Assembly (NCBI RefSeq): GCF_004365875.1
Contig: NZ_SODF01000001.1
Location: 1,488,001-1,552,000 of the forward strand
DNA length: 64,000 nucleotides
Reading direction: 5' to 3'
Origin: Kribbella kalugense
Lineage (GTDB): Bacteria > Actinomycetota > Actinomycetes > Propionibacteriales > Kribbellaceae
Part shown: piece after piece, positions 31,969 to 40,906 of the stretch
Position numbering within the stretch: the stretch's first letter is position 1
How the letters are laid out: each line of letters starts with the position of its first letter
The notes under the pieces: generated by a model
Database searches by the model: none
What the model was told of the DNA's origin: nothing
Seen by the model: only the letters and a program-made list of their open reading frames with translations
Translations under genes and position numbers: made by a program

Positions 31969-32703
31969 ATGAACCGGATCGATCGCCTGTACGCCCTCGC
32001 TGAGGAGCTCCGCGCAGCCGGGCCAAGAGGGCGTACGGCGCGACAGCTGGCGGAACGTTTCGAGGTCAGTGTCCGGACCATCGAGCGTGATCTGAGCGCG
32101 CTCGGGCAGGCCGGAGTACCGCTGGCAACGAAACAGGGCCGCACGGGCGGCTACAGCGTGGACCGGGCGATGAGCCTGCCGCCGCTCAACTTCACCGCCC
32201 GCGAGGCGATGGCGGTCGCGGTGGCGTTGAGCCGCGGCGCTCACGTGCTCTTCGCCCGCGACTCGCGCAGCGCCTTGCAGAAGATCGTCGCCGCGATGCC
32301 GCAGCGCGCTCTCGACGAGGCACGGACCGCGGCGGCGAAGGTCCGGCTGCTGGTTCAGCCGGTGCCGGATCCGGATGGCGAGGTCGCCGAGCAGATCTGG
32401 CGAGCGGTCCGCGACAACCAGGTACTGCGGATCGCGTACACCGATGTCGGCGGTGTCGAGACACTCCGGGACGTCGAGCCCCAGCATGTCGTCGTCGGGC
32501 CGAACGGCTCGTACCTGACGGCGTGGTGTCACCTACGTCAGGAGGACCGGGTCTTCCGGATGGATCGCATCACCGTCGCCGAGCGCAGTTTGACGCCGCC
32601 CTGCCGACCACCCGCTACCGGCGACCTGGAAGTCGACGGCCACGAGACCAAGCTGCCCGAAGCCGCACTGCGTCCCGAGGATCTTTTCCCAACTCCGACA
32701 TAG
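31969..32703 (+). CDS. WYL-domain helix-turn-helix regulator (YafY-like)
   Basis: 244 residues. The N-terminal winged helix reads [43 protein letters not shown]; the WYL region ([11 protein letters not shown] ... [33 protein letters not shown]) follows a helical linker. WYL domains bind nucleic acid or nucleotide ligands. VOC genes flank it on both sides, so it may regulate them. Confidence 0.9.
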   Translation: MNRIDRLYALAEELRAAGPRGRTARQLAERFEVSVRTIERDLSALGQAGVPLATKQGRTGGYSVDRAMSLPPLNFTAREAMAVAVALSRGAHVLFARDSRSALQKIVAAMPQRALDEARTAAAKVRLLVQPVPDPDGEVAEQIWRAVRDNQVLRIAYTDVGGVETLRDVEPQHVVVGPNGSYLTAWCHLRQEDRVFRMDRITVAERSLTPPCRPPATGDLEVDGHETKLPEAALRPEDLFPTPT

Positions 32704-32767
32704 GGCTGTCGCGAACCCCTGAAACCTTGGGCTTGTTGACCGATTCACCCTCTGAAGGAGACATCAC

Positions 32768-33151
32768 ATGCCTACTCCCGCGCCCGGCACGCTGGCTTGG
32801 TTCGAGGTCGCGTCCGACGACCCCGAGACCACTCAGAAGTTCTACGGCAGCCTGTTCGACTGGACCTTCGAGTCCGACGGCGACGTCGCCCCCAACGGGC
32901 TGGACTACCGCAACATCAAGGCCTCCGGCGCGGACCACCCGATGGGCGGCATCTTCGGCACCGCCGGACAGTTGCCGAACCACGCGATCTTCTACATCCT
33001 GGTCGCCGACCTCGAGGCCACCTGCGCCGACGCCGAACAGCTCGGCGGTACCGTGATCAGCAAGCAACTCGACGCCAAACCGGCGTTCGCGTACCTCCGC
33101 GATCCGGCCGGCAACCAGTTCGGCGTCTTCACCCCGCCGCCCGCGCCATGA
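32768..33151 (+). CDS. VOC-family protein, single module
   Basis: 127 residues: LAWFEVASDDPETTQKFYGSLFDWTFE, then GGIFGTAGQLPNHAIFYILVADLEATCADAEQLGGTVI and YLRDPAGNQFGVF. This short type usually dimerises to complete its metal site. AAGGAG lies 8 nt before the ATG. Its stop overlaps the next gene's ATG, so the two are co-translated. Confidence 0.88.
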   Translation: MPTPAPGTLAWFEVASDDPETTQKFYGSLFDWTFESDGDVAPNGLDYRNIKASGADHPMGGIFGTAGQLPNHAIFYILVADLEATCADAEQLGGTVISKQLDAKPAFAYLRDPAGNQFGVFTPPPAP

Positions 33152-33522
33152 CGCCGGTGTCCCCGCCTGAGTCGGCCGGCTCCGGCGGGGACGCCCCGGA
33201 CGAGCTGTACGAACAGCTCACCGACGATCTGCTTTACGACCCGGCGATCGGTCGCGGCACGATCATGGGCCACCCCTGCATCCGCCTGGCCGGCCGCTTC
33301 GTCACCAGTCTCGAAAGGAACGGCACCGGGCTGATCCTCAAACTCCCCAGCGACCGGGTCACCGACCTGATCACCACCGGCGTCGGCGAGCCGTTCGCGC
33401 CGACCGGCAACCCGATGCGCGAGTGGGTCGTCATCCCCGCCGCCGACCGCGAGCTCTGGCAATCCCTCCTCGCCGAAGCCGTCGCCTTCGCCCGGGAAGG
33501 CCTGTCGGCGAGACCGGGCTAG
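33148..33522 (+). CDS. TfoX N-terminal-like (YjbR-type fold) small protein
   Basis: 124 residues beginning within the VOC stop (ATGA). The core GTIMGHPCIRLAGRFVTSLERNGTGLILKLPSDRVTDLI and PFAPTGNPMREWVVIP matches the TfoX N-terminal/MmcQ-YjbR group of small alpha-beta proteins. These bind DNA in some cases, but function is not settled. The first ~30 residues are disordered and acidic. A competence role should not be inferred. Confidence 0.75.
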   Translation: MTPVSPPESAGSGGDAPDELYEQLTDDLLYDPAIGRGTIMGHPCIRLAGRFVTSLERNGTGLILKLPSDRVTDLITTGVGEPFAPTGNPMREWVVIPAADRELWQSLLAEAVAFAREGLSARPG

Positions 33523-33572
33523 GGGCGGCCGCCCGGCTCGAGGTCGACACCGGGCTCAGGACGGACGCCGGG

Positions 33573-35264
33573 CTAGGTGGACAGACGCCAGGTGAGGTGG
33601 TCGTCGGGGCGTGGGCGGTAGGTGCACTCGGTACCGGTGCGGATCGCGTCGCGGAGGTGAGCGGCCAGCTTGGGATCGACTGCTTCGATGCGGGTGATGG
33701 CGGTCGCGATGGCTTTGGTTGCGGCGACTCGAGCCCGTTCGGCGGTAGAGCCCGTCGCGCGCTGCCGGCCGGCCAACCCTTCGGCCGAGCCGAGTTCGGC
33801 GAGAAGCGCCTCACGCTCAGCGGCCAGCACCTCGACCCGGCCGAGATCCGCCCAATCCTCTGCCTCGGCCAACTCCGCGGCGAGATCAGCGAGGCGCTGC
33901 CGATAGGCGGTGGCAGCCTGACGGTCGAGCTGCGGCCCGCTGTCCGACTGGATCACCGTTCCCGTGCCATCGGTGACGAGGTCAACCGCGGAGATCGTCT
34001 GCCCGGGCTGAGCGAGCAGCCGGTGCACGTACTCGAAGCCACGGAGAGCCCGCATGGGCCGGCCGGAATCGGACCCGATCAGCCACAGCCCGTCCTGACT
34101 CGGACAGAAATGTACGACAGACTCCCCCGACGTACCGCCGGATGCCTGCAACCGGTCGTACCACCAAGTCGCGCCGATCCGCAGATAGGTCGCGAGCGCG
34201 CGAGCACGCAGCCGCTCGGCGCGCTCGTGGTCGCCGGTCAGCGCGGCCGCGCGGGCGAGAGTGTCGTCGGTGACGCCATGGAAGTAGACCGCGCCGGCGT
34301 TGACCACCGGCCGGTCCTCGTACGGCGCGAGCCGCCGGGCCGCCGTACGCACAAGATCCTCGTCGCCGACCGCCAGCGCGGCCTCGAGCACGCACTGCAG
34401 GTTGAGCAGGTAGTTCACATCCCGCGGGAGCGTGTCCAGCACGTCCGCGCCGAGCTGCTCGAGCAGCGCCCGCGCCCGCTCGGGCCGGCCAAGCAACGCC
34501 CACAGCGAAGCGGCCTCCGCCGCCACGTCCGTGACCCCCTCGGAGCGGGCAAACTCTTCCATCAGCTCGAGAACCTCGACCACGGTCGCGACATCCCCGG
34601 CGTGCAGCGCGGTATAGCCGCGCATCAGGCTGGTCACCATCCAGCCGTCCGCCAGCCCGGCCTCCGCCGACGCGTCCTCCGCAACCGAGATCAACTCATC
34701 GGCCCCACCCTCGACACCACGGACATGGTCGTACATCCACCGCCTGGACGCAGCGAAGAACCGCGCCCGCGGCGACTCCTCAGCCAGCGACTCCAAGGCC
34801 CGAAGCTGACGCTGGATCACCGGCAGCCGCAGCGTCTCCCACCCGACCTGCAGACTCCACAAATGACCGCGAAGCCGCGCAGCGGGATCGAGTACGTGAG
34901 CAGACACCTCGTCCAAACGAGCCGCCGTCGTCTGCCGGAGCTCCAGCTCGTCCGGACCCCAATGGGCCGCGAGCACCGCGTCGAGACAGTCCGCGATCAG
35001 CTCCGGATCACCCGACCGTTCCGCGTGCGCCAACGCCTCGTCGGCGAACGGCGCGGCCCGATCGGCATGCCCGCCGTACACCCAGCACCGCGCGAGCGCA
35101 GCCGCCACCCGAGCCCGGTCGGCATCGTCGGTCGTCCGGACGAGTACGTCGTAGAGCTCGGCCGCGAGCCGCCCCGGTTCGGTGCCGAAGACATGACCGG
35201 CGGCCGCGTCGAGAACCGCGCGGGTCCGCGCCGCGAGCTCGGTGTCCCGCCGACTCCCCGTCAC
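33573..35264 (-). CDS. Large helical TPR-type protein, regulator-like C-terminus
   Basis: 563 residues. Most of the protein is TPR-like helix pairs (ARVAAALARCWVYGGHADRAAPFADEALAHAERSGDPELIADCLDAVLA; ALLGRPERARALLEQLG). Near residue 390 comes GLWLIGSDSGRPMRALRGFEYVHRLLAQPGQTISAVDLV, a segment found at the end of some AfsR/adenylate-cyclase-type ATPase regulators, then a basic helical tail. No NTPase or helix-turn-helix is present, so it may be the helical sensor half of such a regulator standing alone. The start GTG 35264 is weakly supported. Confidence 0.65.
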   Translation of the reverse strand: MTGSRRDTELAARTRAVLDAAAGHVFGTEPGRLAAELYDVLVRTTDDADRARVAAALARCWVYGGHADRAAPFADEALAHAERSGDPELIADCLDAVLAAHWGPDELELRQTTAARLDEVSAHVLDPAARLRGHLWSLQVGWETLRLPVIQRQLRALESLAEESPRARFFAASRRWMYDHVRGVEGGADELISVAEDASAEAGLADGWMVTSLMRGYTALHAGDVATVVEVLELMEEFARSEGVTDVAAEAASLWALLGRPERARALLEQLGADVLDTLPRDVNYLLNLQCVLEAALAVGDEDLVRTAARRLAPYEDRPVVNAGAVYFHGVTDDTLARAAALTGDHERAERLRARALATYLRIGATWWYDRLQASGGTSGESVVHFCPSQDGLWLIGSDSGRPMRALRGFEYVHRLLAQPGQTISAVDLVTDGTGTVIQSDSGPQLDRQAATAYRQRLADLAAELAEAEDWADLGRVEVLAAEREALLAELGSAEGLAGRQRATGSTAERARVAATKAIATAITRIEAVDPKLAAHLRDAIRTGTECTYRPRPDDHLTWRLST

Positions 35265-35282
35265 CCCCTCAAGGTACGACCC

Positions 35283-35360
35283 GAACCGCCACGCACGCAG
35301 AACCCCCTCCGGAGCGGCTCAGATCGCGCTTTTGAGGGGGTTCTGCATGCCTGGCGGTTC
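35283..35360. repeat. 27-bp inverted repeat around a 24-nt loop
   Basis: Bases 35283-35309 and 35334-35360 pair over 27 positions with two mismatches; the inner core CAGAACCCCCTC/GAGGGGGTTCTG is perfect. It covers the stop of the SnoaL-like gene and fills the gap to the TPR gene. It could be that gene's terminator (no U-run), an RNA-processing stem, or a dispersed intergenic repeat element. Confidence 0.65.
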
Positions 35361-35781
35361 AGGGTCGAGCGAGTTTGACCTGCGCGGCGTGCTCGGCCTG
35401 CCGCTGCTCGTCCCAGTCGCCGGTGCAATACACCCGCAACTCGGTCATCTCGCCGGCCTCGTTGACGTCGGCGGCGATCTGCTCGCGGCAGTACCAGTTC
35501 TGCCCCTCGTGCCGCCACCGCTCCTCGAACGCGATCACGAACCCGCTCTCGGTCCGGTCAACCCGCTCGACCCGCACCTCCCCCGGGAACGGATGCAACT
35601 CACGCCGCGCCGCGATAGTCGCCGCGCCCGTCTCGAACTGCACCCGCCAGTGCGGCAGGCTCAAGTCGGTGAAGCAGTCCGCCGCGAACGTCCCCTCCGG
35701 CGCCACCCCGCTCTCCAACCACTCGACCAACCTCGCCGCCGACGCATCCACCTGGGCCGGGACAGCCGTCGTACTCGTCAT
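35359..35781 (-). CDS. SnoaL-like/NTF2-fold protein
   Basis: 140 residues. Features are LVEWLESGVAPEGTFAADCFTDLSLPHWRVQFETG, VRVERVDRTESGFVIAFEERWRHEGQNWYCREQIAADVNEAGEMTELRVYCTGDWD. The closing strand pattern (ELRVYCTGDWDE) is typical of SnoaL-like polyketide cyclase or stress proteins with unknown ligand. A GGAGGG ribosome site precedes ATG 35781. It is divergent from pta. Confidence 0.7.
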   Translation of the reverse strand: MTSTTAVPAQVDASAARLVEWLESGVAPEGTFAADCFTDLSLPHWRVQFETGAATIAARRELHPFPGEVRVERVDRTESGFVIAFEERWRHEGQNWYCREQIAADVNEAGEMTELRVYCTGDWDEQRQAEHAAQVKLARP

Positions 35782-35850
35782 GATGCCCTCCTTCTACTCG
35801 GTTACCCGTACGGCGTGACTCCGCGAGGAACGATCGTTACCCCGGTTCCG

Positions 35851-35856
35851 TAGGCT
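35851..35856 (+). promoter_or_regulatory. -10 box (TAGGCT) of a probable leaderless pta start
   Basis: TAGGCT is 6 nt before the pta ATG at 35863. Confidence 0.5.
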
Positions 35857-35862
35857 GCGGGT

Positions 35863-37944
35863 ATGGGTAGCAGCGTCTACGTCGCCTCGGTCGAGGGAAC
35901 AACCGGGAAGTCGACGGTGGCTCTAGGGGTGCTTCATCAACTGTCGCGGCGGGTCGGGCGGGTGGCCGTGTTCCGGCCGATCGTCCGGGCCGACACCGCG
36001 ACGCACGGCGGGCGGGACTACGTCCTCGACCTGCTCATCTCGCAGGATGCGGTCGAGCAGTCGTACGACGACGGGGTCGGCGTCACGTACGACGAGGTGC
36101 ACGAGGACCCCGACGCCGCGCTCGACACCATCGTCCAGCGGTACCACGCGGTCGCCGAGCACGCCGACGCGGTCGTTGTCGTCGGCAGCGACTACACCGA
36201 CGTCGGTACGCCGACCGAGTTCTCGTTCAACGCCAAGATCGCGGCCAACCTCGGTGCCCCGGTCCTGCTCGTCCTGAACGGGTTCGGCCGTACGCCGCAC
36301 GATGTCCAGGCGATCGCCGACATGGCCGTGGCCGAACTCACCGCGAACCACGGCTCGCTGTTCGCGGTGATCGTCAATCGCGTCGACGACGGCCAAGGGC
36401 AACTACTCGTCGCCGCGCTCGACGGTATCGGCGCGCCGGCGTTCGCGATTCCGGAGGAGCCGCTGCTCAACCAGCCCGTGGTCGCCGACCTGCTCGCCCC
36501 GATCGACGGCCGGCTGCTCAGCGGTGACCCACAACTCCTGACCCGTGAGGTCACCGGGTTGATGATCGCCGGGATGACCATGCCGAACGTGCTCGACCGG
36601 TTGTTCGAAGGCGCCGCGGTCGTGACGGCGGGAGACCGGCCGGAGGTCGTCCTCGGCGTACTGATGGCCCACGCTTCCCGGACGTTCCCGCAGATCGCCG
36701 CCATCGTGCTCAACGGTGGATTCGAGCTGCCCGCCCAGGTACAGCGACTGATCGAGGGACTGGGCGTCACCCTGCCCATCATCGAGACCGATCTCGGCAC
36801 CCAGGCGACCTCGACCCACCTCACGGCCGTCCGCGGTCGGCTCACCAAGGACGCGCCGCGCAAGATCGATACCGCGCTGGCTCTCTTCAATCAGTACGTC
36901 GACGGCCCGGCGTTGCTCGACCAACTGGCTCTGGCCCGCAGCAGCGCGGTGACGCCGTTGATGTTCGAGCACCAGTTGCTCGACCGAGCCGTCTCCGACC
37001 GCCGGCACATCGTGCTGCCGGAAGGCGAAGAGGAGCGGATCCTGCGCGCGGCCGACGTACTGCTGCGCCGCGGAGTCGCCGACCTGACCCTGCTCGGCGA
37101 TGCCACCACGATCAGTGCCAAGGCCGCGTCACTCGGCGTGGACGTGTCCGCGGCAACCGTCGTACACCCCGAAGACAGTGACCTGACCGAGCGGTTCGCC
37201 GCCGAGTATCACCGGCTGCGGCAGCATCGTGGAGTCGACCTCGACCGTGCCCGCGAAGTCGTCCGGGACTTCTCGTACTTCGGCACCATGATGGTCCAAC
37301 TGGGTCTGGCCGACGGGATGGTGTCGGGCTCGGTCCACACCACCGCGCACACGATCCGGCCTGCGCTGGAGGTGGTCAAGACGGTTCCGGACGTGTCGGT
37401 CGTCTCGTCGGTGTTCTTCATGTGCCTGCAGAACCAGGTCCTTGTGTACGGCGACTGTGCGGTTAACCCGGATCCGACCGCCGAACAACTCGCGGACATC
37501 GCGATCTCGTCGGCCGCGACCGCGCTCGGCTTCGGCGTCGATCCCCGTGTCGCAATGCTGTCCTACTCCACCGGCACCTCCGGCAGCGGGACCGACGTCG
37601 AAAAGGTGTCGAAGGCAACCAACATCGTCCGCGAACGTGCACCGCAGTTGCCGGTCGAGGGACCGATCCAGTACGACGCCGCGATCGACGCTGCCGTGGC
37701 GAGAACAAAGTTGCCTGACTCCCCCGTCGCCGGCCGGGCCACGGTCTTCGTCTTCCCCGATCTGAACACCGGCAACAACACCTACAAGGCGGTCCAGCGT
37801 TCGGCCAACGCGGTCGCGGTCGGTCCGGTCCTGCAGGGTCTGCGTAAACCGGTCAACGATCTGTCGCGAGGAGCCACCGTGCGGGACATCATCAATACGG
37901 TCGCGATCACCGCGATCCAGGCCCAGCAAGGTGAGGCGAAGTGA
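35863..37944 (+). CDS. pta: Phosphate acetyltransferase
   Basis: 693 residues, the long Pta form. An N-terminal P-loop domain (YVASVEGTTGKSTVALGVL) and a DRTGG-type central domain are followed by the catalytic PTA/PTB domain (~370-690): HIVLPEGEEERILRAADVLLRRGVADLTLLG, GLADGMVSGSVHTTAHTIRPALEVVKT, AMLSYSTGTSGSG and VFVFPDLNTGNNTYKAVQRSA. It interconverts acetyl-CoA and acetyl phosphate. The next gene, ackA, overlaps by 4 nt, giving the acetate overflow/assimilation operon. Confidence 0.96.
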   Translation: MGSSVYVASVEGTTGKSTVALGVLHQLSRRVGRVAVFRPIVRADTATHGGRDYVLDLLISQDAVEQSYDDGVGVTYDEVHEDPDAALDTIVQRYHAVAEHADAVVVVGSDYTDVGTPTEFSFNAKIAANLGAPVLLVLNGFGRTPHDVQAIADMAVAELTANHGSLFAVIVNRVDDGQGQLLVAALDGIGAPAFAIPEEPLLNQPVVADLLAPIDGRLLSGDPQLLTREVTGLMIAGMTMPNVLDRLFEGAAVVTAGDRPEVVLGVLMAHASRTFPQIAAIVLNGGFELPAQVQRLIEGLGVTLPIIETDLGTQATSTHLTAVRGRLTKDAPRKIDTALALFNQYVDGPALLDQLALARSSAVTPLMFEHQLLDRAVSDRRHIVLPEGEEERILRAADVLLRRGVADLTLLGDATTISAKAASLGVDVSAATVVHPEDSDLTERFAAEYHRLRQHRGVDLDRAREVVRDFSYFGTMMVQLGLADGMVSGSVHTTAHTIRPALEVVKTVPDVSVVSSVFFMCLQNQVLVYGDCAVNPDPTAEQLADIAISSAATALGFGVDPRVAMLSYSTGTSGSGTDVEKVSKATNIVRERAPQLPVEGPIQYDAAIDAAVARTKLPDSPVAGRATVFVFPDLNTGNNTYKAVQRSANAVAVGPVLQGLRKPVNDLSRGATVRDIINTVAITAIQAQQGEAK

Positions 37945-39137
37945 GCGCGCACGTGCTGGTCATCAACGCCGGGTCGTCCTCACTCAAGTACAGCCTGGTC
38001 GAAGCGGCGTCGGGTGAGGCCGCTGCGAGCGGTTTGGTCGAGCGGATCGGTGAGGAACGCAGCCACCACGTCCACTCTGGGCCTAAGGGCGAGTACGACG
38101 ACGAGCGGCCGATCGCCAACCACGAGGCCGCGCTGGAGGCCGCCGTACAGGCGTTCGAAACGCAGGGACCGGCGCTTGCCGACGTGGACATCGTGGCGGT
38201 CGGGCATCGCGTCGTCCACGGCGGCGATCGTTTCGCGGCGCCTGCGTTGGTTGATGACGAGCTGATCGCGGCGGTGACCGATCTCGTTCCGCTCGCTCCG
38301 CTGCACAATCCGGCGAACCTTGAAGGGATCGAGGTTGCTCGGCGGCTCTTGCCGGACCTGCCGCATGTCGCCGTGTTCGACACCGCGTTCCACCAGACGC
38401 TGCCGCCGTACGCCTACACCTACGCGGTGCCGTCCGAGTGGCTGGCGTCGTACGGGATTCGTCGGTATGGATTTCACGGTACGTCGCACTCGTTCGTCTC
38501 GGAGCAGGCCGCGAAGCTGCTCGGTCGGGATCCGAGCGAGGTCAATGTGATCGTGCTGCATCTAGGCAACGGCTGCTCCGCGGCGGCCATCCGCGGCGGT
38601 CGATCGGTCGACACCTCGATGGGCCTCACGCCGCTGGAAGGCTTGGTGATGGGCACCCGGTCGGGCGACCTCGATCCGGCCATCCACGGCCACCTCGCGC
38701 GGGTCGCCGGATGGTCTGCCGAGGAGACCGACCGTGCCCTCAACTCGGAGTCCGGGTTGAAGGGCATCACCGGCGCCAACGACTTCCGCGAAGTGTCCCG
38801 CCGACGGGCCGCTGGCGACGAGCAGGCCCAGCTCGGATTCGACATCTACTGCCACCGGATCAAGAAGTACATCGGCGCGTACTACGCCGTTCTGGGAACC
38901 GTCGACGCGATCGTCTTCACCGCAGGCGTCGGCCAACACTCGTCCGAAGTCCGGGCCGCCGCCCTCCACAACCTGACTGCCTTAGGCATCCACCTCGACC
39001 TCGACCGAAACGCCAACCCAGCCCAATCGAAGGGCTTCGTCTCCACCGATGACAGCCCCGTCGCGGTGCTCGTCATCCCCACCAACGAGGAGTGGCAGAT
39101 CGCCCGGCAAGCGGTAGCCGTCATCCGGGCAAGCTAG
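37941..39137 (+). CDS. ackA: Acetate kinase
   Basis: 398 residues from GTG 37941. ASKHA-fold motifs are VLVINAGSSSLKYSLVE, VAVGHRVVHGGDRF, YGFHGTSHSFVSEQAAKLLG, VIVLHLGNGCSAAAIRGGRSVDTSMGLTPLEGLVMGTRSGDLD and IVFTAGVGQHSSEVR. It makes ATP and acetate from acetyl phosphate and partners Pta. The 3' end overlaps the convergent ACT-protein gene by 17 nt. Confidence 0.97.
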   Translation: MSAHVLVINAGSSSLKYSLVEAASGEAAASGLVERIGEERSHHVHSGPKGEYDDERPIANHEAALEAAVQAFETQGPALADVDIVAVGHRVVHGGDRFAAPALVDDELIAAVTDLVPLAPLHNPANLEGIEVARRLLPDLPHVAVFDTAFHQTLPPYAYTYAVPSEWLASYGIRRYGFHGTSHSFVSEQAAKLLGRDPSEVNVIVLHLGNGCSAAAIRGGRSVDTSMGLTPLEGLVMGTRSGDLDPAIHGHLARVAGWSAEETDRALNSESGLKGITGANDFREVSRRRAAGDEQAQLGFDIYCHRIKKYIGAYYAVLGTVDAIVFTAGVGQHSSEVRAAALHNLTALGIHLDLDRNANPAQSKGFVSTDDSPVAVLVIPTNEEWQIARQAVAVIRAS

Positions 39138-39945
39138 TGATGGTCTGGGCTGATTCGGCTAGTTCGGCTAGGCGATGGGCTCGGGCTGACTCGGCCGGGG
39201 TGAAGGGCTCGCCGGGTCGGCTGAAAGCGAACAGGCCGGTCCATGGGGACGGGACTTTGAGGACCGTGCCGTCGTCGGGGAGCTGACCTGCGAGGGTTGC
39301 GCGGTCGGTGACTAGTTGGGCGCCGAGTAGTTCGGCTACCGCGTGTGGGAGCTCGGCGGGGTCGGCGACGACCCGGGCCGACAGGCTCAGGGCCTTGGTC
39401 TGGCCGTCGACCAACGCGAGCGCGGTAGTTGGCCATACGTGAGTCGCGCGACCGCCCGCCGAATCGACCGCTTCCTCCAGGTCGGCGGCGGTGATCGTGT
39501 CTGGCGTCGAGACCACCAGCTCGTCGCGGACGCCGTCGTCGATCGGGTGGACGTGCAGGCCGAGGATGTTGGCGTCCAGATCGGCGAGCCGTCTCGTCAG
39601 ACGCTCGAGGGAGCCGGCTCGATCGTCGAGCGTCACCCGGATCCGCCACAACGTGTCGATCCCGTGCCGCGGACGGACCTTCGGCGCATGCAGCCACGAG
39701 CGCAGCAGCCGCATCGTGGACGGTTCGACCACCCAGATCACCAAGGCCGTGGTCACAGTCGCGAGCACGGCAACCGACACCAGGTACGGCGGATGTGCGG
39801 CAAGAACCACCGCATGCAACGCCAACTCCACCGGAGCCACCGCCACCAGTTTCGCCAGCGTCAACCGCAGCCGACGTGGATGCGGGAGACGTCCACACAC
39901 GTCACAGGCAGTCCCGCCAGTGAGCGTCGTACGCAAGGAGTCCAT
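39121..39945 (-). CDS. Membrane-anchored ACT-domain protein
   Basis: 274 residues. The N-terminus has a CDVC pair and two hydrophobic segments (LTLAKLVAVAPVELALHAVVLAA and LVSVAVLATVTTALVIWVV). A cytosolic ACT domain follows (LWRIRVTLDDRAGSLERLTRRLADLDANILGLHVHPID), which usually binds amino acids, then a second ACT-like half (ADPAELPHAVAELLG). It may be a sensor at the membrane; no partner gene is visible. Confidence 0.7.
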   Translation of the reverse strand: MDSLRTTLTGGTACDVCGRLPHPRRLRLTLAKLVAVAPVELALHAVVLAAHPPYLVSVAVLATVTTALVIWVVEPSTMRLLRSWLHAPKVRPRHGIDTLWRIRVTLDDRAGSLERLTRRLADLDANILGLHVHPIDDGVRDELVVSTPDTITAADLEEAVDSAGGRATHVWPTTALALVDGQTKALSLSARVVADPAELPHAVAELLGAQLVTDRATLAGQLPDDGTVLKVPSPWTGLFAFSRPGEPFTPAESARAHRLAELAESAQTITSLPG

Positions 39946-40013
39946 GCTCCATAGCGTCCCCGCTCCAGATTGCCCACCTATTGCGTCGATATGACGTTTC
40001 CTCCGGCGTCGTC

Positions 40014-40880
40014 CTACTTGGCGACGCTTCGGACGGCGTCGGTTACGGCGGCGAGGGCGAGTAGGCGGACGATGTCGATGTGGGTTTCGACCTGGCCGGT
40101 CGACGCGGCGATGAAGCCGTCTCCGTCGAACTGGGTGTGCGGCGGAGTGACGGCACGAGCGAGTCCGTCATGCGCGCCCTGGGCAACGACCCGGCAGCCG
40201 ACCTTGTCCAGGCGGGCGTTCGTGGCGACGATCCCGATCGTTGTGTGCGCCCGGCTCTCGCCGAACAGCGACGGGTCCGACAAGATGCCCACGGCATCGA
40301 ACGACACATCCGCGCGACCGTCGTCGATGTCACCGAACGCATTCACGACAGCCAGGCACGCGACCACAACCTCGCCAAGCCGATGCTCGGCGTACCCAAG
40401 CCCGCCGGCCCGGCGACCCTGCGGTCCCCGCCAATGCCCGACGTACGCCCCGGTCCCTGCCCCCACCTGACCCTCAAGGATCTGCTCGCCCTGACACGCC
40501 AGCGCAGCCGCGTAACCAGCCTCGGAGTCGGGCGCTGCGGATGGATCACCCGCCATCAGATCGAACAGAGCCAGCGTCGGCACGATCGGCACCGGACCAG
40601 CGGGCGTCTGCACACCACGGCCGAGCTCTCGGTAGTACCGCATGACACCATCCGCAGCGGCCAGACCGAACGCCGATCCTCCGGTCAGTACGACGCCGTC
40701 GATCGCGCTGACCGCCTTACCCGGCTCCAGCAACTCCAGTTCGCGAGATGCCGGCGCACCACCACGCGCCTCGTACGACGCAACCGTCCCCGGCGGCAGG
40801 TCCACCACCGTGCAACCGGTCCGTCCCTCGAAGTCGCTCCAATGCCCCACCCGGATCCCGGCCACACCGAACGTCGTCAT
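40014..40880 (-). CDS. P1-family peptidase (DmpA/L-aminopeptidase-D-esterase-like)
   Basis: 288 residues with the DmpA pattern: GVAGIRVGHWSDFEGRTGCTVVDLP near the start, VLTGGSAFGLAAADGVMRYYRELGRG, GQVGAGTGAYVGHWRGPQGRRAGGLG and a late AHTTIGIVATNARLDK, where the nucleophile after self-cleavage is expected (Ser/Thr). These enzymes process themselves into two chains and remove N-terminal residues. ATG 40880 is preferred to the 27-residue extension. Confidence 0.85.
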   Translation of the reverse strand: MTTFGVAGIRVGHWSDFEGRTGCTVVDLPPGTVASYEARGGAPASRELELLEPGKAVSAIDGVVLTGGSAFGLAAADGVMRYYRELGRGVQTPAGPVPIVPTLALFDLMAGDPSAAPDSEAGYAAALACQGEQILEGQVGAGTGAYVGHWRGPQGRRAGGLGYAEHRLGEVVVACLAVVNAFGDIDDGRADVSFDAVGILSDPSLFGESRAHTTIGIVATNARLDKVGCRVVAQGAHDGLARAVTPPHTQFDGDGFIAASTGQVETHIDIVRLLALAAVTDAVRSVAK

Positions 40881-40906
40881 GCGACCCAACATCGCACACG
40901 CGGGTA

